The position numbers were made by a program, and so were the translations under genes. The notes beneath the pieces are model-generated. The model saw only the letters and a list, made by a program, of their open reading frames with translations. It made no database searches and was not told where the DNA came from. This document shows positions 40,369-53,332 of a stretch of 64,000 bases of DNA, in pieces. The number at the start of each line of letters is the position of its first letter. Position 1 is the first letter of the stretch. Source of the stretch: Pseudonocardia xinjiangensis (lineage in GTDB: Bacteria; Actinomycetota; Actinomycetes; Mycobacteriales; Pseudonocardiaceae); the NCBI RefSeq assembly GCF_012911925.1, contig NZ_JAAXKY010000011.1, positions 21,902 to 85,901 of the forward strand, read 5' to 3'.

Positions 40369-41490
40369 ATGAAGACCAAGGCAGCGGTACTGCGCGGAGT
40401 GGGCCAACCGTTCGAGATCGAGGAGCTCACCCTCGACCCGCCCAAGGCGGGGGAGGTGTTGATCAAGTACGTCGCAGCGGGGCTCTGCCACTCCGACGAG
40501 CACCTGCGTCACGGCGACATCGTCCCGCGGTTCCCGATCGTCGGGGGTCACGAGGGCGCCGGGATCATCGAGGACGTCGGCCCCGGTGTCACCCGCCTCA
40601 AGCCCGGTGACCACGTCATCTGCTCGTTCCTGCCGGTCTGCGGGCACTGCCGGTTCTGCGCGGCGGGCATGACCAACCTCTGCGACATGGGCGCCACCAT
40701 CCTCGACGGGATGCTGGCCGACGGGACCTATCGCTTCCACTCCGACTCCGGCGAGGACCTCGGCGGGATGTGCATGCTCGGCACGTTCTCCGAGCGCGCC
40801 ACGATCTCCGAGAACTCGTGTGTCAAGGTCGCAGACGACGTGCCGCTCGACAAGGCCGTGCTGATCGGCTGCGGCGTCCCCACGGGCTTCGGTTCGGCGG
40901 TGCACGCCGCCGCCACCGAGCCGGGCGACACCATCGCGATCTACGGCATCGGCGGCATCGGCATCAACGCGGTGCAGGGCGCGGCGCTGGCCGGCGCGGC
41001 GAACGTCGTGGCCATCGACCCGCTGGAGAACAAGCGCGAGATGGCCGAACGGATGGGCGCCACCCACTCCTGCCCCACCGCGGAGGAGGCCCACGCGGTG
41101 ATCCAGGAGCTCACCAACGGGGTGGGCGCCGACAAGGCGATCATCACCGTCGGCGTCGTCGACTCCGAGGTCACCACCAACGCGTTCCACGCCATCCGCA
41201 AGGGCGGCACCGTCGTCATCACCGGCCTGGCCGACCCGGCCAAGACCACCATCGAGATCCCCGGTGCCCTGCTCACCCTGTTCGAGAAGCGCCTCCAGGG
41301 CTCGTTGTTCGGGTCCGGCGACCCGTTCAAGGACATCCCGCGGCTGGTGGACATGTACCAGGCCGGGCAGCTCAAGCTCGACGAGCTGATCACCAACACC
41401 TACAGCCTGGCCGACGTCAACAAGGGCTACGAGGACCTGGTCAACGGCGTGAACATCCGCGGCGTGATCATCCACGACCCCGACGCCTGA
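40369..41490 (+). CDS. NDMA-dependent (mycofactocin-associated) zinc alcohol dehydrogenase
   Basis: A 373-residue medium-chain dehydrogenase of the NDMA-dependent family, whose members hold NAD(H) tightly and are thought to pass electrons to mycofactocin. Catalytic zinc ligands are C in GLCHSDEH (about 38) and H-E in GGHEGAG (about 61-62). The structural zinc site is the four-cysteine CGHCRFCAAGMTNLC (about 90-104). The nucleotide motif is IAIYGIGGIGINAVQ (about 191-205). ATG 40369 has GGAGGG upstream. The mycofactocin genes are not in the window. A MoxR/VWA protein gene follows 91 bp after. Confidence 0.9.
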   Translation: MKTKAAVLRGVGQPFEIEELTLDPPKAGEVLIKYVAAGLCHSDEHLRHGDIVPRFPIVGGHEGAGIIEDVGPGVTRLKPGDHVICSFLPVCGHCRFCAAGMTNLCDMGATILDGMLADGTYRFHSDSGEDLGGMCMLGTFSERATISENSCVKVADDVPLDKAVLIGCGVPTGFGSAVHAAATEPGDTIAIYGIGGIGINAVQGAALAGAANVVAIDPLENKREMAERMGATHSCPTAEEAHAVIQELTNGVGADKAIITVGVVDSEVTTNAFHAIRKGGTVVITGLADPAKTTIEIPGALLTLFEKRLQGSLFGSGDPFKDIPRLVDMYQAGQLKLDELITNTYSLADVNKGYEDLVNGVNIRGVIIHDPDA

Positions 41491-41581
41491 CGCCGGCCGG
41501 ACGGCCGTCAGCAGCCGTGGTCGTGCAGGGCACCGTCCATCGCGGTGCCCGGCACGGCCGTCCCCGGAGGTGGTACCGCCC

Positions 41582-43444
41582 GTGACGCCCGCGACCGCGC
41601 CGCCGTCGCCCGCTGCCGTGCCCGTACCCGTCGTCGGCCTGCGCCGGGAACGGGAGGTGCTGACGGTCGCGCTCGCCACCGGACGGCACGTCGTGATCGA
41701 GGGGCCGCCCGGCACCGGGAAGTCCACGCTGCTGCGCTCGATCGCCCGCGACGCGGTCCAGGAGTTCGTGTTCGTCGAGGGGAACGCCGAGCTGACGCCG
41801 GCCCGGCTGGTCGGGGCGTTCGACCCGTCACAGGTGCTGGCGGAGGGCTACCTGCCGGCGAGCTTCGTGGACGGCCCTCTGCTCACCGCGATGCGCGGGG
41901 GAGCGCTGCTCTACCTCGAGGAGCTCAACCGGGTCCCCGAGGAGACGCTGAACGTCCTCATCACGGTGCTCACCGAGGGCGAGATCGCGGTCCCGCGGCT
42001 GGGGACCGTGCGCGCCGGTCCGCGCTTCCGGCTCATCGCCGCGATGAACCCGTTCGACGCGGTCGGCACCGCGCGGGTCAGCCAGGCCATCGCCGACCGG
42101 ATGTGCCGGGTGGTGCTCGGCTACCAGGACGAGGCGGGGGAACGGGAGATCACCGGCTCGGTCAGCCGGGTGACCGGCTGGGTCACCGGCTTCGCCGTGG
42201 CGCTCACCCGGGCCACCCGCACCCACCGCGACGTGCGGATGGGGTCGTCGGTGCGCGGCGCCATCGACCTGGCACTCGTGCTCACCGGCCTGGCGGAGCT
42301 GCGCGGCGAGCAGGTGGCGGCGCGTGAGACGGCCCGCGACGCCGCCTACGCGGCGCTGTCCGGGCGGATCCGCGTCGCCGACGGTGTCGACCGCACCCCG
42401 GAGTCGGTGATCGACGAACTGCTCGACACGCTGTGGCCGGAGGACGGACCGGCTCCCGCGGATCCGGCCGACCCCCCGGAGACGGGGGATCGCCGGGGAA
42501 AAGCTGACGGCCCGCCGCCCGGGGCGGGCCGGCCCCGGGAGCGCCCGCACCGCAACCGCGCCGACCGGACGCTCGGCCGCGGCGAGCTGGGCGCCCGCCA
42601 CGAGCAGTTCGCGGCGGTCTCACCGGAGCTCGGTGCCCTCGACGCCGAGGCCTTCGACCAGGCGCTGGCGGCCGCACCCGAGGCGGCGGCCGCTCTGCTG
42701 GCCGACCTCGCCGTGGCCACCGACGTGCAGCTACGGGCCGCGGCCAGGAGGCTGGCCGGGCGGGTGTTCATCCAGCTCGGCCGGGTCGGGCCGGCGCGGG
42801 CCCGCGGGACCCGCAGGCTCGGACCGGCGAAGGGTGCCGACGGCGACCTCGATCTCGACCGCACCCTCGACGGCTGGGCGCCCGGCCCGTCGCGGCGACC
42901 GGAGCACGACGACATCGTCACCCGCACCTGGACGGCGCACCGCCGCGCGATCTGCCTCGTCGTCGACATCTCCGGCTCGATGCAGGGCCTCGCCGTCGCG
43001 CTGGCCGCCGTGGCCGCGGCCGGGGTCGTCGTCGCGGCCGAGGGGAGGCTCCAGCCCTCGGTGCTCGCGTTCGGCGCCGGGGTCCGCGTGCTGCAGGCGC
43101 AGGGCGTCCGGCGTCCGCCCGAGGACCTGCTGTCCGACCTCGTCGCCCTGCGCGGTCACGGCCTCACCGACCTGGCGGCGGCGCTGCGGGAGGCGTCGCG
43201 CCAGCTCGCCGGCGCGGTGGCCGACGAGCGGCTCGTGGTGCTGCTGTCCGACTGCCGGCACACCGTGGGCGGGGAGCCGGCGGCGGCGCTGGCCGGCATC
43301 GACCGCCTCCACGTGCTCGTGCCGCTGGGCGGGGCGGAGGCCGAGGCCGCGGCAGCCGGGCTGGCGGCCCGGACGGCCGGCCGCGCGCAGACCGTGCGCC
43401 GCCTCGCCGACGTGGGCCCGGCCCTGACCCGCATCCTGACGTGA
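41582..43444 (+). CDS. MoxR-type AAA+ ATPase fused to a VWA domain
   Basis: A 620-residue single chain. Residues about 15-290 form a MoxR/BchI-type AAA+ ATPase (Walker A EGPPGTGKSTLL about 40-51, Walker B ALLYLEELNRVPEE, sensor-1 AAMNPFD). An Ala/Pro/Arg linker follows (about 295-345). Residues about 345-620 are a von Willebrand A domain with a complete MIDAS start (VVDISGSMQ), the TDLAAALR threonine and the VLLSDCRH aspartate. MoxR and VWA proteins are usually separate and insert metals or remodel complexes; fusion resembles a BchI-BchD chain. GTG 41582 is 11 nt after GGAGG; GTG 41570 overlaps that site. It may activate the neighbouring alcohol dehydrogenase. Confidence 0.85.
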   Translation: MTPATAPPSPAAVPVPVVGLRREREVLTVALATGRHVVIEGPPGTGKSTLLRSIARDAVQEFVFVEGNAELTPARLVGAFDPSQVLAEGYLPASFVDGPLLTAMRGGALLYLEELNRVPEETLNVLITVLTEGEIAVPRLGTVRAGPRFRLIAAMNPFDAVGTARVSQAIADRMCRVVLGYQDEAGEREITGSVSRVTGWVTGFAVALTRATRTHRDVRMGSSVRGAIDLALVLTGLAELRGEQVAARETARDAAYAALSGRIRVADGVDRTPESVIDELLDTLWPEDGPAPADPADPPETGDRRGKADGPPPGAGRPRERPHRNRADRTLGRGELGARHEQFAAVSPELGALDAEAFDQALAAAPEAAAALLADLAVATDVQLRAAARRLAGRVFIQLGRVGPARARGTRRLGPAKGADGDLDLDRTLDGWAPGPSRRPEHDDIVTRTWTAHRRAICLVVDISGSMQGLAVALAAVAAAGVVVAAEGRLQPSVLAFGAGVRVLQAQGVRRPPEDLLSDLVALRGHGLTDLAAALREASRQLAGAVADERLVVLLSDCRHTVGGEPAAALAGIDRLHVLVPLGGAEAEAAAAGLAARTAGRAQTVRRLADVGPALTRILT

Positions 43445-43450
43445 CCCACC

Positions 43451-43487
43451 CCGCGAGTCGCCCGTTCCCGGCGCCCGAGTCGCCCGT
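43451..43487. repeat. two inverted GGGCGACTCGCGG-type units
   Basis: CCGCGAGTCGCCCG (43451-43464) and CCGAGTCGCCCG (43475-43487 region) are the reverse complement of the units at 9076 and 63914. They start 6 nt after the AAA+/VWA stop. Confidence 0.8.
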
Positions 43488-43579
43488 CCGCGGCGGGAGC
43501 AGGCACCCGCGGAGAGCAGCGGCGAACGGCCGCGGATGATCGACGTCATCGCGACGCAAGCCGCGTTCCGGGCGCCGGA

Positions 43580-43585
43580 TAGGCT
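43580..43585 (+). promoter_or_regulatory. leaderless-type -10 box (TAGGCT) for PIG-L gene
   Basis: TAGGCT is followed by 6 nt and GTG 43592. No ribosome-binding site is present. Confidence 0.5.
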
Positions 43586-43591
43586 CGCCGC

Positions 43592-44401
43592 GTGGGCACC
43601 ATCGTCTCCTTCCACGCACATCCCGACGACGAGTCCATCGGGTCGGCAGGCACTCTCGCCCGCGCCGCGGCCGCTGGACACCGGGTCGTGCTCGTCTTCG
43701 CCACTCGCGGTGAGCTGGGCGAACCCGTGCCGGGCGTCCTCGAGCCGGGAGAGCAGCTGGTCCTGCGCCGCTCGGCGGAGTGCTACGCGTCCGCGCAAGC
43801 GCTCGGGGCCAAGCGCGTCGAGTTCCTCGGCTACACCGACTCCGGGATGATGGGCGAGCCCACCAACGACGCCCCGTACTGCTTCTGGCGCGCCGACGTC
43901 GAGCACGCGGCCCGGGAGCTCGCGGTGATCCTCGACGAGGAGGAGCCCGACGTCCTCACGATCTACGACGACAACGGCGGCTACGGGCACCCCGACCACA
44001 TCCAGGTGCACCGCGTGGGCAGGCGCGCCGCCGAGCTCTCGGCCGTGCCGGTGGTGGCGCAGAGCACCGTCAACCGCGACTGGATGACCCGCGGCGTGCG
44101 CGGCATGGCGAGGGCGGGACAGCTGCCGGAGGGCTGGGAGGCACCGCTCATCGAGGAGCCGACCTTCGGCAAGCCGGAGTCCGAGATCACCCACCGCGTC
44201 GATGCCGTGGACTTCGTCGAGCAGAAGAAGGCGTCGATGCGGGCCCACGCGAGCCAGATCGGGCCCGACCACTTCATGTTGACGATGCCCGATCCGCTGT
44301 TCGCGATGGGCATGGGCGTGGAGTTCTACGTCGTCGACCCGCTGCCGAGCCCGGCGGCCACCCCGGAGCTGTTCGAGGAGCTGTTCATCCCGCTCCGGTA
44401 G
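43592..44401 (+). CDS. PIG-L family deacetylase (LmbE-like)
   Basis: A 269-residue zinc-dependent deacetylase. The metal motif HAHPDDESIG is at about 8-17 and the third ligand is in GGYGHPDHIQVH (about 130-141). The family includes MshB and Mca of mycothiol metabolism in actinobacteria and other GlcNAc-type deacetylases. The NDAPYCFWRADVEHAARELAVIL region and long C-terminus are compatible with that group, but I cannot separate mycothiol from other substrates. GTG 43592 is supported by the TAGGCT box 6 nt upstream. Confidence 0.85.
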   Translation: MGTIVSFHAHPDDESIGSAGTLARAAAAGHRVVLVFATRGELGEPVPGVLEPGEQLVLRRSAECYASAQALGAKRVEFLGYTDSGMMGEPTNDAPYCFWRADVEHAARELAVILDEEEPDVLTIYDDNGGYGHPDHIQVHRVGRRAAELSAVPVVAQSTVNRDWMTRGVRGMARAGQLPEGWEAPLIEEPTFGKPESEITHRVDAVDFVEQKKASMRAHASQIGPDHFMLTMPDPLFAMGMGVEFYVVDPLPSPAATPELFEELFIPLR

Positions 44402-44569
44402 CCGATGCCGGAAAAGCGGCTCCCATGCGGAGTGGGTCATGCCCGCAGACCAGGCCCGGGCCGCGCCTTCGACGACGGGTAGAGCTACGATTCCCGGCGG
44501 GCGCGGATGACCAGTGGCCCACCAGTTCGGCAAGACCAACGCAGTCGCCAGGCAGTCTCAGGAGGCTCA

Positions 44570-48316
<3,747 letters not shown>

Positions 48317-48328
48317 GCTCCGCGGGGG

Positions 48329-50362
48329 TCAGGCGCCGCGCAACCGCCGCAGCGCGGCGTGCACCTTCTCCCGGTCGTCGGTGGGCCAGAACGGGGGCAG
48401 CGACGCGCGCAGGAACCCGCCGTAGCGGGCCGTGGCCAGCCGCGGGTCGAGGATCGCGACGACGCCGCGGTCGTCCATCCCGCGCAGCAGCCGCCCCGCG
48501 CCCTGGGCGAGCAGGAGAGCGGCGTGGGTGGCGGACACCGTGAGGAACCCGTTGCCCCCGCGCGCATCGGTGGCCCGCTGGCGCGCCGCGACCAGCGGAT
48601 CGTCCGGCCGCGGGAACGGGATGCGGTCGATGATCACGCAGGACAGCGACGGCCCCGGGACGTCGACGCCCTGCCACAGCGACAGCGTGCCGAACAGCGA
48701 CGTCGCGTCGTCCTCGGCGAACTTCTTCACCAGCTGCATCGTGGAGTCGTCGCCCTGGCACAGCAGGGGGGTGTCGAGCCGGTCGCGCAGGGCCTCGGTG
48801 GCCTGCTTGGCCGCCCGCATCGACGAGAACAGCCCCAGGGTGCGGCCGCCGGCGGCCTCCACCAGGCCGGCGATCTCGTCGAGGTAGGACGGCGGCAGCC
48901 CGTCGCGGCCCGGGGGCGGGAGCCGTTTCGCGACGTAGAGGATGCCGCTGCGGCCGTGGGCGAACGGCGAGCCGACGTCCAGGCCGGACCACTTCGGAGC
49001 GTCGGGGTCGGGGATCGGGTCGTCCTCGACCGTGCTGTCCGCTTTCGCGTCGGAGCCCTTCTCCGGGGGCAGGCCCCACTGCCGGGCGAGTGCGTCGAAG
49101 TTGCCACCGAGGGCCAGCGTCGCCGAGGTCAGCACCACCGTGGACCGCCCGAAGAGCCGCTCGCGCAGCAGCCCGCCCACCCACAGCGGCGCGGCTCGCA
49201 GCACCTTGTGGCGGGCACCGTCGGGCCCCTGCTCCGCGAGCCACACCACGTCGCGGCGTTTCGCCGGGTCCGGCTCCTCGAACGCCGCGAGCAGCCGGAC
49301 GGCGGTGTCGGCGAGCTCGTCGAGCGATGCCTGGGCGATCTTGCGGCCGGCGGCGGCGTCGGGCTCCTCCCGCCGCTCCGACCCCAGCGACTGCTTGCAC
49401 GAGGCAGCGGCGTCGCGGACGGCCGAGAGCGCGCCCACCGCGGCCTGCGGGAGGCTGTCCCAGCGGCCGGGCGGCAGGTCCTCCAGCACCATCGCGAGGC
49501 CCTCGCCCGCCTCGGCGAGCCGGTCGGCGACCGCCTGGTCGACGAGCTTGCCCAGCCGCCGCGACGCGATGCCGATCGAGGTGGACGTCAGCTCGGCCGT
49601 GGCAACGCCGGTGACCCGGTCGACCAGCTCGTGGGCCTCGTCGACCACCACGACGTCGTGCTCGGGCAGCACGGGGCGGCCCTCCAGCGCGTCGATGGCC
49701 AGCAGCGCGTGGTTGGTGACGACGATGTCGGCCTTGCCTGCCTCGGCGCGGGCCTTCTCGGCGAAACAGTCGTCGCCGACCGGGCACTTCGCGGCCCCGA
49801 GGCACTCCCGTGCGGTGACGGAGACCTGCCGCCACGTGGCGTCGGGCACGCCGGGGACGAGCTCATCGCGGTCGCCCTTGTCGCTGGTGTCGGCCCACTC
49901 GTGCAGCCGCTTGATCTGGCGGCCCATCGCCGAGATCGCGAACGGGTCGAACAGCTCGTCGGCGGGGTCCGCGTCGTCGCCGCCGTGCAGCTTGTTGAGG
50001 CAGAGGTAGTTGCGCCGGCCCTTCAGGATCGCGAAGGTCGGCGCCCGGCCGAGCAGTGGCTTGAGGGCCTTGGCGAGCCGCGGGAGATCGCGGTCGACCA
50101 GCTGGCGTTGCAGCGCGATCGTGGCGGTGGACACCACGACCGTGGAGTCCTTCGCGACGGCGTGGTGGATCGCGGGCACCAGGTAGGCAAGCGACTTGCC
50201 GGTGCCGGTGCCGGCCTGCACGGCCACGTGTTCCCCGGTGGTGATGGCCTTGCGTACGGCCTGGACCATCGCATCCTGGCCCTCGCGCCGCTGCCCGCCG
50301 ACCGCGGCGACGGCCGCCTCCAACAGCTCCGCCACGCCGGGCAGTCGGGTCGCGGTGGGCAC
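48329..50362 (-). CDS. dinG: DinG/Rad3-type ATP-dependent DNA helicase
   Basis: A 677-residue superfamily-2 helicase of the DinG/XPD group. Motif I is QAGTGTGKSLAYLV (about 50-63) and motif II is VVVDEAHELVDR (DEAH, about 247-258). Cysteines in CLNKL, RECLGAAKCPVGDDCF fit the 4Fe-4S cluster domain between them. The C-terminal motifs include LFSSMRAAKQ, LSLWQGVDVPG and a QGAGRLLRGMDDRG motif VI. GTG 50362 is preceded at 6 nt by TAGCCT. It corresponds in position to Rv1329c in M. tuberculosis. It is likely to unwind DNA/RNA hybrids or D-loops. Confidence 0.92.
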   Translation of the reverse strand: MPTATRLPGVAELLEAAVAAVGGQRREGQDAMVQAVRKAITTGEHVAVQAGTGTGKSLAYLVPAIHHAVAKDSTVVVSTATIALQRQLVDRDLPRLAKALKPLLGRAPTFAILKGRRNYLCLNKLHGGDDADPADELFDPFAISAMGRQIKRLHEWADTSDKGDRDELVPGVPDATWRQVSVTARECLGAAKCPVGDDCFAEKARAEAGKADIVVTNHALLAIDALEGRPVLPEHDVVVVDEAHELVDRVTGVATAELTSTSIGIASRRLGKLVDQAVADRLAEAGEGLAMVLEDLPPGRWDSLPQAAVGALSAVRDAAASCKQSLGSERREEPDAAAGRKIAQASLDELADTAVRLLAAFEEPDPAKRRDVVWLAEQGPDGARHKVLRAAPLWVGGLLRERLFGRSTVVLTSATLALGGNFDALARQWGLPPEKGSDAKADSTVEDDPIPDPDAPKWSGLDVGSPFAHGRSGILYVAKRLPPPGRDGLPPSYLDEIAGLVEAAGGRTLGLFSSMRAAKQATEALRDRLDTPLLCQGDDSTMQLVKKFAEDDATSLFGTLSLWQGVDVPGPSLSCVIIDRIPFPRPDDPLVAARQRATDARGGNGFLTVSATHAALLLAQGAGRLLRGMDDRGVVAILDPRLATARYGGFLRASLPPFWPTDDREKVHAALRRLRGA

Positions 50363-50368
50363 CCCGGG

Positions 50369-50374
50369 AGGCTA
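50369..50374 (-). promoter_or_regulatory. leaderless-type -10 box (TAGCCT) for dinG
   Basis: On the minus strand TAGCCT is followed by CCCGGG and then GTG 50362. Confidence 0.5.
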
Positions 50375-50493
50375 CCCGGAGGGCCCGACGGGCCGAGGTC
50401 GAACCGCCGATCCGGCGCGGACGGCACCAGGTAGTGAGGCTCACACGTGATCCATCACGGGTGCCTGCAACGGGCGTGGCGGCGTCGGCCATC

Positions 50494-51408
50494 ATGAACA
50501 GAGTGACGTCCACGCACCTCCTGCTCCGCTCGTCGTCCTACCCGGTACTGATCGAGCACCCCGCCCGCTACAACGACCTCGACCCGAGCCGGCGAATCGG
50601 CCGTGACGCGATCGTGCGCTGGTTCGAGGACGCGCGGATCGCCGTCGAACGGGACGTCTTCGGTGCGGGCCTCACCGCCCGGATGCGGCTGCTGCTCGCC
50701 TCGGTACGGGTCGACGTGCTCGCCCCGCTGCAGGTCATCCCCCGTAGCGCGACCGGCGCCCGCATCGACACCGGCCAGTACCGCATCGGCATCGGGGTCA
50801 GCCACATCGGCGACTCGTCGTTCGCCTACACCTACGGCGTCTTCGCGGGCGACGAGTGCGTCGCCACCGGCGAGTCGGTCAGCGTGCACGCCACCGTCGG
50901 CGGGCCGGCCCCGCTCCCGGAGGCGGTCCGCGCCGCGCTGGAGACCCTCCGCACCGACGCTCCTGCCCCCACCCGCCTCGAGCGCGGGCCGTCCCGGCTG
51001 ATCCGGGAGGCGTACCCGTTCAGGCTGGACGTGCGCACCCGCTTCGGCGACCTCGACCCGAACCGGCACGTCAACAACGTGGCGCTGGCCGGCTGGTACC
51101 TCGACGGGCTCGCGGAGCTGCACCTCGACGTGCTGGGCTACCCGGTCGGTGGCCCGCTCGACGGGCTCTCGCCGAGCTCGCTGCGGGTCGACTACCTCGA
51201 CGAGGTCCGCTACCCGGGCATCTACCAGCTGCGCGTCGGCGTGCTCGACCTCGACGAGACCGAGGTGCGCTACGCGTGCGGCCTGTTCGACGGCCCCCGC
51301 TGCATCGGCCTCGCCGAGGCCGTCGGCGCCCACCGCCTGGAGGACGAGGCCGGTGACCCGGGCGACCTGGCCGCGCGCCTGGAGCCCTTCCGCATGCGCA
51401 ACGTCTGA
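50494..51408 (+). CDS. double-hotdog acyl-CoA/ACP thioesterase family protein
   Basis: A 304-residue protein with two hotdog domains (about 20-145 and 175-300). Each begins with the 4HBT pattern: ARYNDLDPSRRIGRDAIVRWFEDAR in the first and TRFGDLDPNRHVNNVALAGWYLDGL in the second. The second carries the usual active-site Asp/Asn residues. It should hydrolyse acyl thioesters. ATG 50494 is used; an in-frame GTG at 50503 is the alternative. It interrupts the dinG-pncB neighbourhood known from mycobacteria and ends in a strong bidirectional terminator. Confidence 0.82.
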   Translation: MNRVTSTHLLLRSSSYPVLIEHPARYNDLDPSRRIGRDAIVRWFEDARIAVERDVFGAGLTARMRLLLASVRVDVLAPLQVIPRSATGARIDTGQYRIGIGVSHIGDSSFAYTYGVFAGDECVATGESVSVHATVGGPAPLPEAVRAALETLRTDAPAPTRLERGPSRLIREAYPFRLDVRTRFGDLDPNRHVNNVALAGWYLDGLAELHLDVLGYPVGGPLDGLSPSSLRVDYLDEVRYPGIYQLRVGVLDLDETEVRYACGLFDGPRCIGLAEAVGAHRLEDEAGDPGDLAARLEPFRMRNV

Positions 51409-51417
51409 CCCCACCTC

Positions 51418-51465
51418 GGAGCCGTAGTGCTGTCAGCGCACGCCGTCCGACAGCACTACGGCTCC
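51418..51465. terminator. 17-bp perfect hairpin between convergent genes
   Basis: GGAGCCGTAGTGCTGTC (51418-51434) pairs perfectly with 51449-51465 around a 14-nt loop. It starts 10 nt after the thioesterase stop and reaches into the end of the convergent pncA gene. Confidence 0.8.
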
Positions 51466-52028
51466 GCAACGAGGGCGACGCCCGCGGTTCGCAGCTGGGT
51501 AAGTGCGCGGCTCGTCGTCTCCTCGGCCACTCCGGCGCACATGTCCAGCAGCACCGTCGTGGCGAAGCCGGCCGCGGCGGCGTCCAGCGCGGTGACGCGC
51601 ACGCAGTGGTCGGTGGCGATCCCCACCACGTCCACCGTGTCGACGTCGCGGGCGCGCAGCCACTCGGCCAGCCCCGTGCCGCCGGGCTCGGTGCCCTCGA
51701 ACGCGGAGTAGGCCGCGGAGTGGTGGCCCTTGTCGAACACCGCCTCGATCCGGGCGACGTCGAGATCGGGGTGGAAGGACACGCCGGGCGAGCCGTGCCG
51801 GCAGTGCGGCGGCCACGTGTCGACGAAGTCGGGGGCGTCGGAGAAGTGGGCGCCGGGATCGATGTGGTGGTCGCGGCTGGCCACGACGTGGTCCCAGCGG
51901 TGCTCGCGGTCCCCGGCCTGCAGGGCCGCCGAGATCGCGGCTGCCACCGCGGCCCCGCCCGCGACGCCGAGGGAGCCGCCCTCGCAGAAGTCGTTCTGCA
52001 CGTCGACGACGATCAGCGCCCGCGTCAC
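51456..52028 (-). CDS. pncA: nicotinamidase
   Basis: A 190-residue isochorismatase-fold amidase that converts nicotinamide to nicotinate. The catalytic triad can be seen as D in VVDVQNDF (about 10), K in FDKGHHSAAYSAF (about 103) and C in GIATDHCVRVTALDA (about 147). Metal-binding histidines are in SRDHHIDPGAHFS. GTG 52028 overlaps the pncB stop (GTGA), so the two NAD-salvage enzymes are produced together. In M. tuberculosis pncA lies elsewhere, so this pairing is a local feature. Confidence 0.93.
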   Translation of the reverse strand: MTRALIVVDVQNDFCEGGSLGVAGGAAVAAAISAALQAGDREHRWDHVVASRDHHIDPGAHFSDAPDFVDTWPPHCRHGSPGVSFHPDLDVARIEAVFDKGHHSAAYSAFEGTEPGGTGLAEWLRARDVDTVDVVGIATDHCVRVTALDAAAAGFATTVLLDMCAGVAEETTSRALTQLRTAGVALVAEP

Positions 52029-53332
52029 CGTGCGGTCCCCTCGAACACGGTGGGGAGTGCCGGCTCGCCGCGGGAGAGCTTGAGCCCCTCCCACGGCACG
52101 GACACGAGAGCGGTGCGCAGGTGCCCGCGGGACTCCTCCAGCGTCGCCAGCCCGGCCACCAGCTCGCCGCCGCGCATCAGCGGGATCGGGACCACCCGGT
52201 CGTGCGGTCCGGTCTCGGGCGTGACGGTGACGGGATGCACGACCTCCTCGATGGCCGTGCCCGTCGGCTTGTAACGCCGCAGCGCCGACTTCCGTCCGCC
52301 GCGGGACTCCTTCGCCGCGCTGCGCTTGGCGACGGGCCGCCCGTCGACCTCGACCAGCTTGTAGACCATGCCCGCGGTCGGCGCCCCGGAACCCGTGACC
52401 ACCGACGTGCCCACGCCGTAGGAGTCGACGGGCTCGGCGCGCAGCGACGCGATCGCGTACTCGTCCAGGTCGCCGGAGAGCACGATCTTGGTGTCCGTGG
52501 CCCCGAGGGCGTCGAGCTGGTCGCGGGCCTGCCGCGCCAGCTCACCGAGGTCGCCGGAGTCGATGCGGATCGCCCCGAGCCCCGTGCCGGCGGCCTCGAT
52601 GGCCAGCTCGATGCCCCGGCGGATGTCGTAGGTGTCGACGAGAAGCGTGGTGTCGGGCCCGAGTGCGGCCACCTGGCTCTTGAACGCGCCCAGTTCGTCG
52701 TCGTGCAGGAGCACCCACGCGTGGGCGGCGGTGCCGGTGGTGGGGATCCCGTGGCGGCGCTCGGCCTCCAGGTTCGACGTGGCGACGAACCCGGCGAGGT
52801 ACGCAGCGCGGGCGGCGGCCACCGCGGCGGCCTCGTGCGTGCGCCGCGAGCCCATCTCGATGATGGGACGGCCCGCCGCGGCCGTCACCATCCGCGACGC
52901 GGCCGAGGCGATCGCGCTGTCGTGGTTGAGGATCGACAGGGCCAGCGTCTCCAGCAGCACCGCGTCGGCGAAGGTGCCGCTGACGGTGAGCACGGGCGAG
53001 CCGGGGAAGTACAGCTCGCCCTCCGGGTAGCCGTCGACGTCCCCGGAGAAGCGGTACTCGGCGAGCCACGCCAGCGTCTCGCGGTCGACGACGTCGGCGA
53101 GCATCTGCAGCTCCTGGTCGCCGAACCGGAACCGCTCGATCGACTCCAGCAGCCGGCCCGTGCCGGCCACCACGCCGTACCGGCGCCCGTCGGGGAGCCT
53201 GCGGGCGAACACCTCGAACACGCAGTGCCGCTGCGCGGTGCCGTCGGCGAGCGCGGCAGCCGCCATCGTCAGCTCGTAGCGGTCGGTCAGCAGCGCGGTG
53301 CTGACCCCCGCAGTCGACGGGCTACCACTCAT
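52025..53332 (-). CDS. pncB: nicotinate phosphoribosyltransferase
   Basis: A 435-residue enzyme that makes nicotinate mononucleotide from nicotinate and PRPP with ATP. Landmarks are TDRYELTMAAAAL (about 16-28), EMGSRRTHEAAAVAAARAAYLAGFVATSN (about 158-186), LLVDTYDIRRGIE and IRIDSGDLGELA (PRPP/phosphate site). ATG 53332 overlaps the stop of a short upstream frame. It matches Rv1330c in order and orientation relative to dinG and clpS. It is the first gene of a pncB-pncA unit. Confidence 0.93.
   Translation of the reverse strand: MSGSPSTAGVSTALLTDRYELTMAAAALADGTAQRHCVFEVFARRLPDGRRYGVVAGTGRLLESIERFRFGDQELQMLADVVDRETLAWLAEYRFSGDVDGYPEGELYFPGSPVLTVSGTFADAVLLETLALSILNHDSAIASAASRMVTAAAGRPIIEMGSRRTHEAAAVAAARAAYLAGFVATSNLEAERRHGIPTTGTAAHAWVLLHDDELGAFKSQVAALGPDTTLLVDTYDIRRGIELAIEAAGTGLGAIRIDSGDLGELARQARDQLDALGATDTKIVLSGDLDEYAIASLRAEPVDSYGVGTSVVTGSGAPTAGMVYKLVEVDGRPVAKRSAAKESRGGRKSALRRYKPTGTAIEEVVHPVTVTPETGPHDRVVPIPLMRGGELVAGLATLEESRGHLRTALVSVPWEGLKLSRGEPALPTVFEGTAR

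Noticed and set aside
41582..43444. AAA+ and VWA parts as two genes joined by a missed stop
   Set aside because: The frame is continuous through an Ala/Pro linker with no internal ribosome-binding site and start in a better position.
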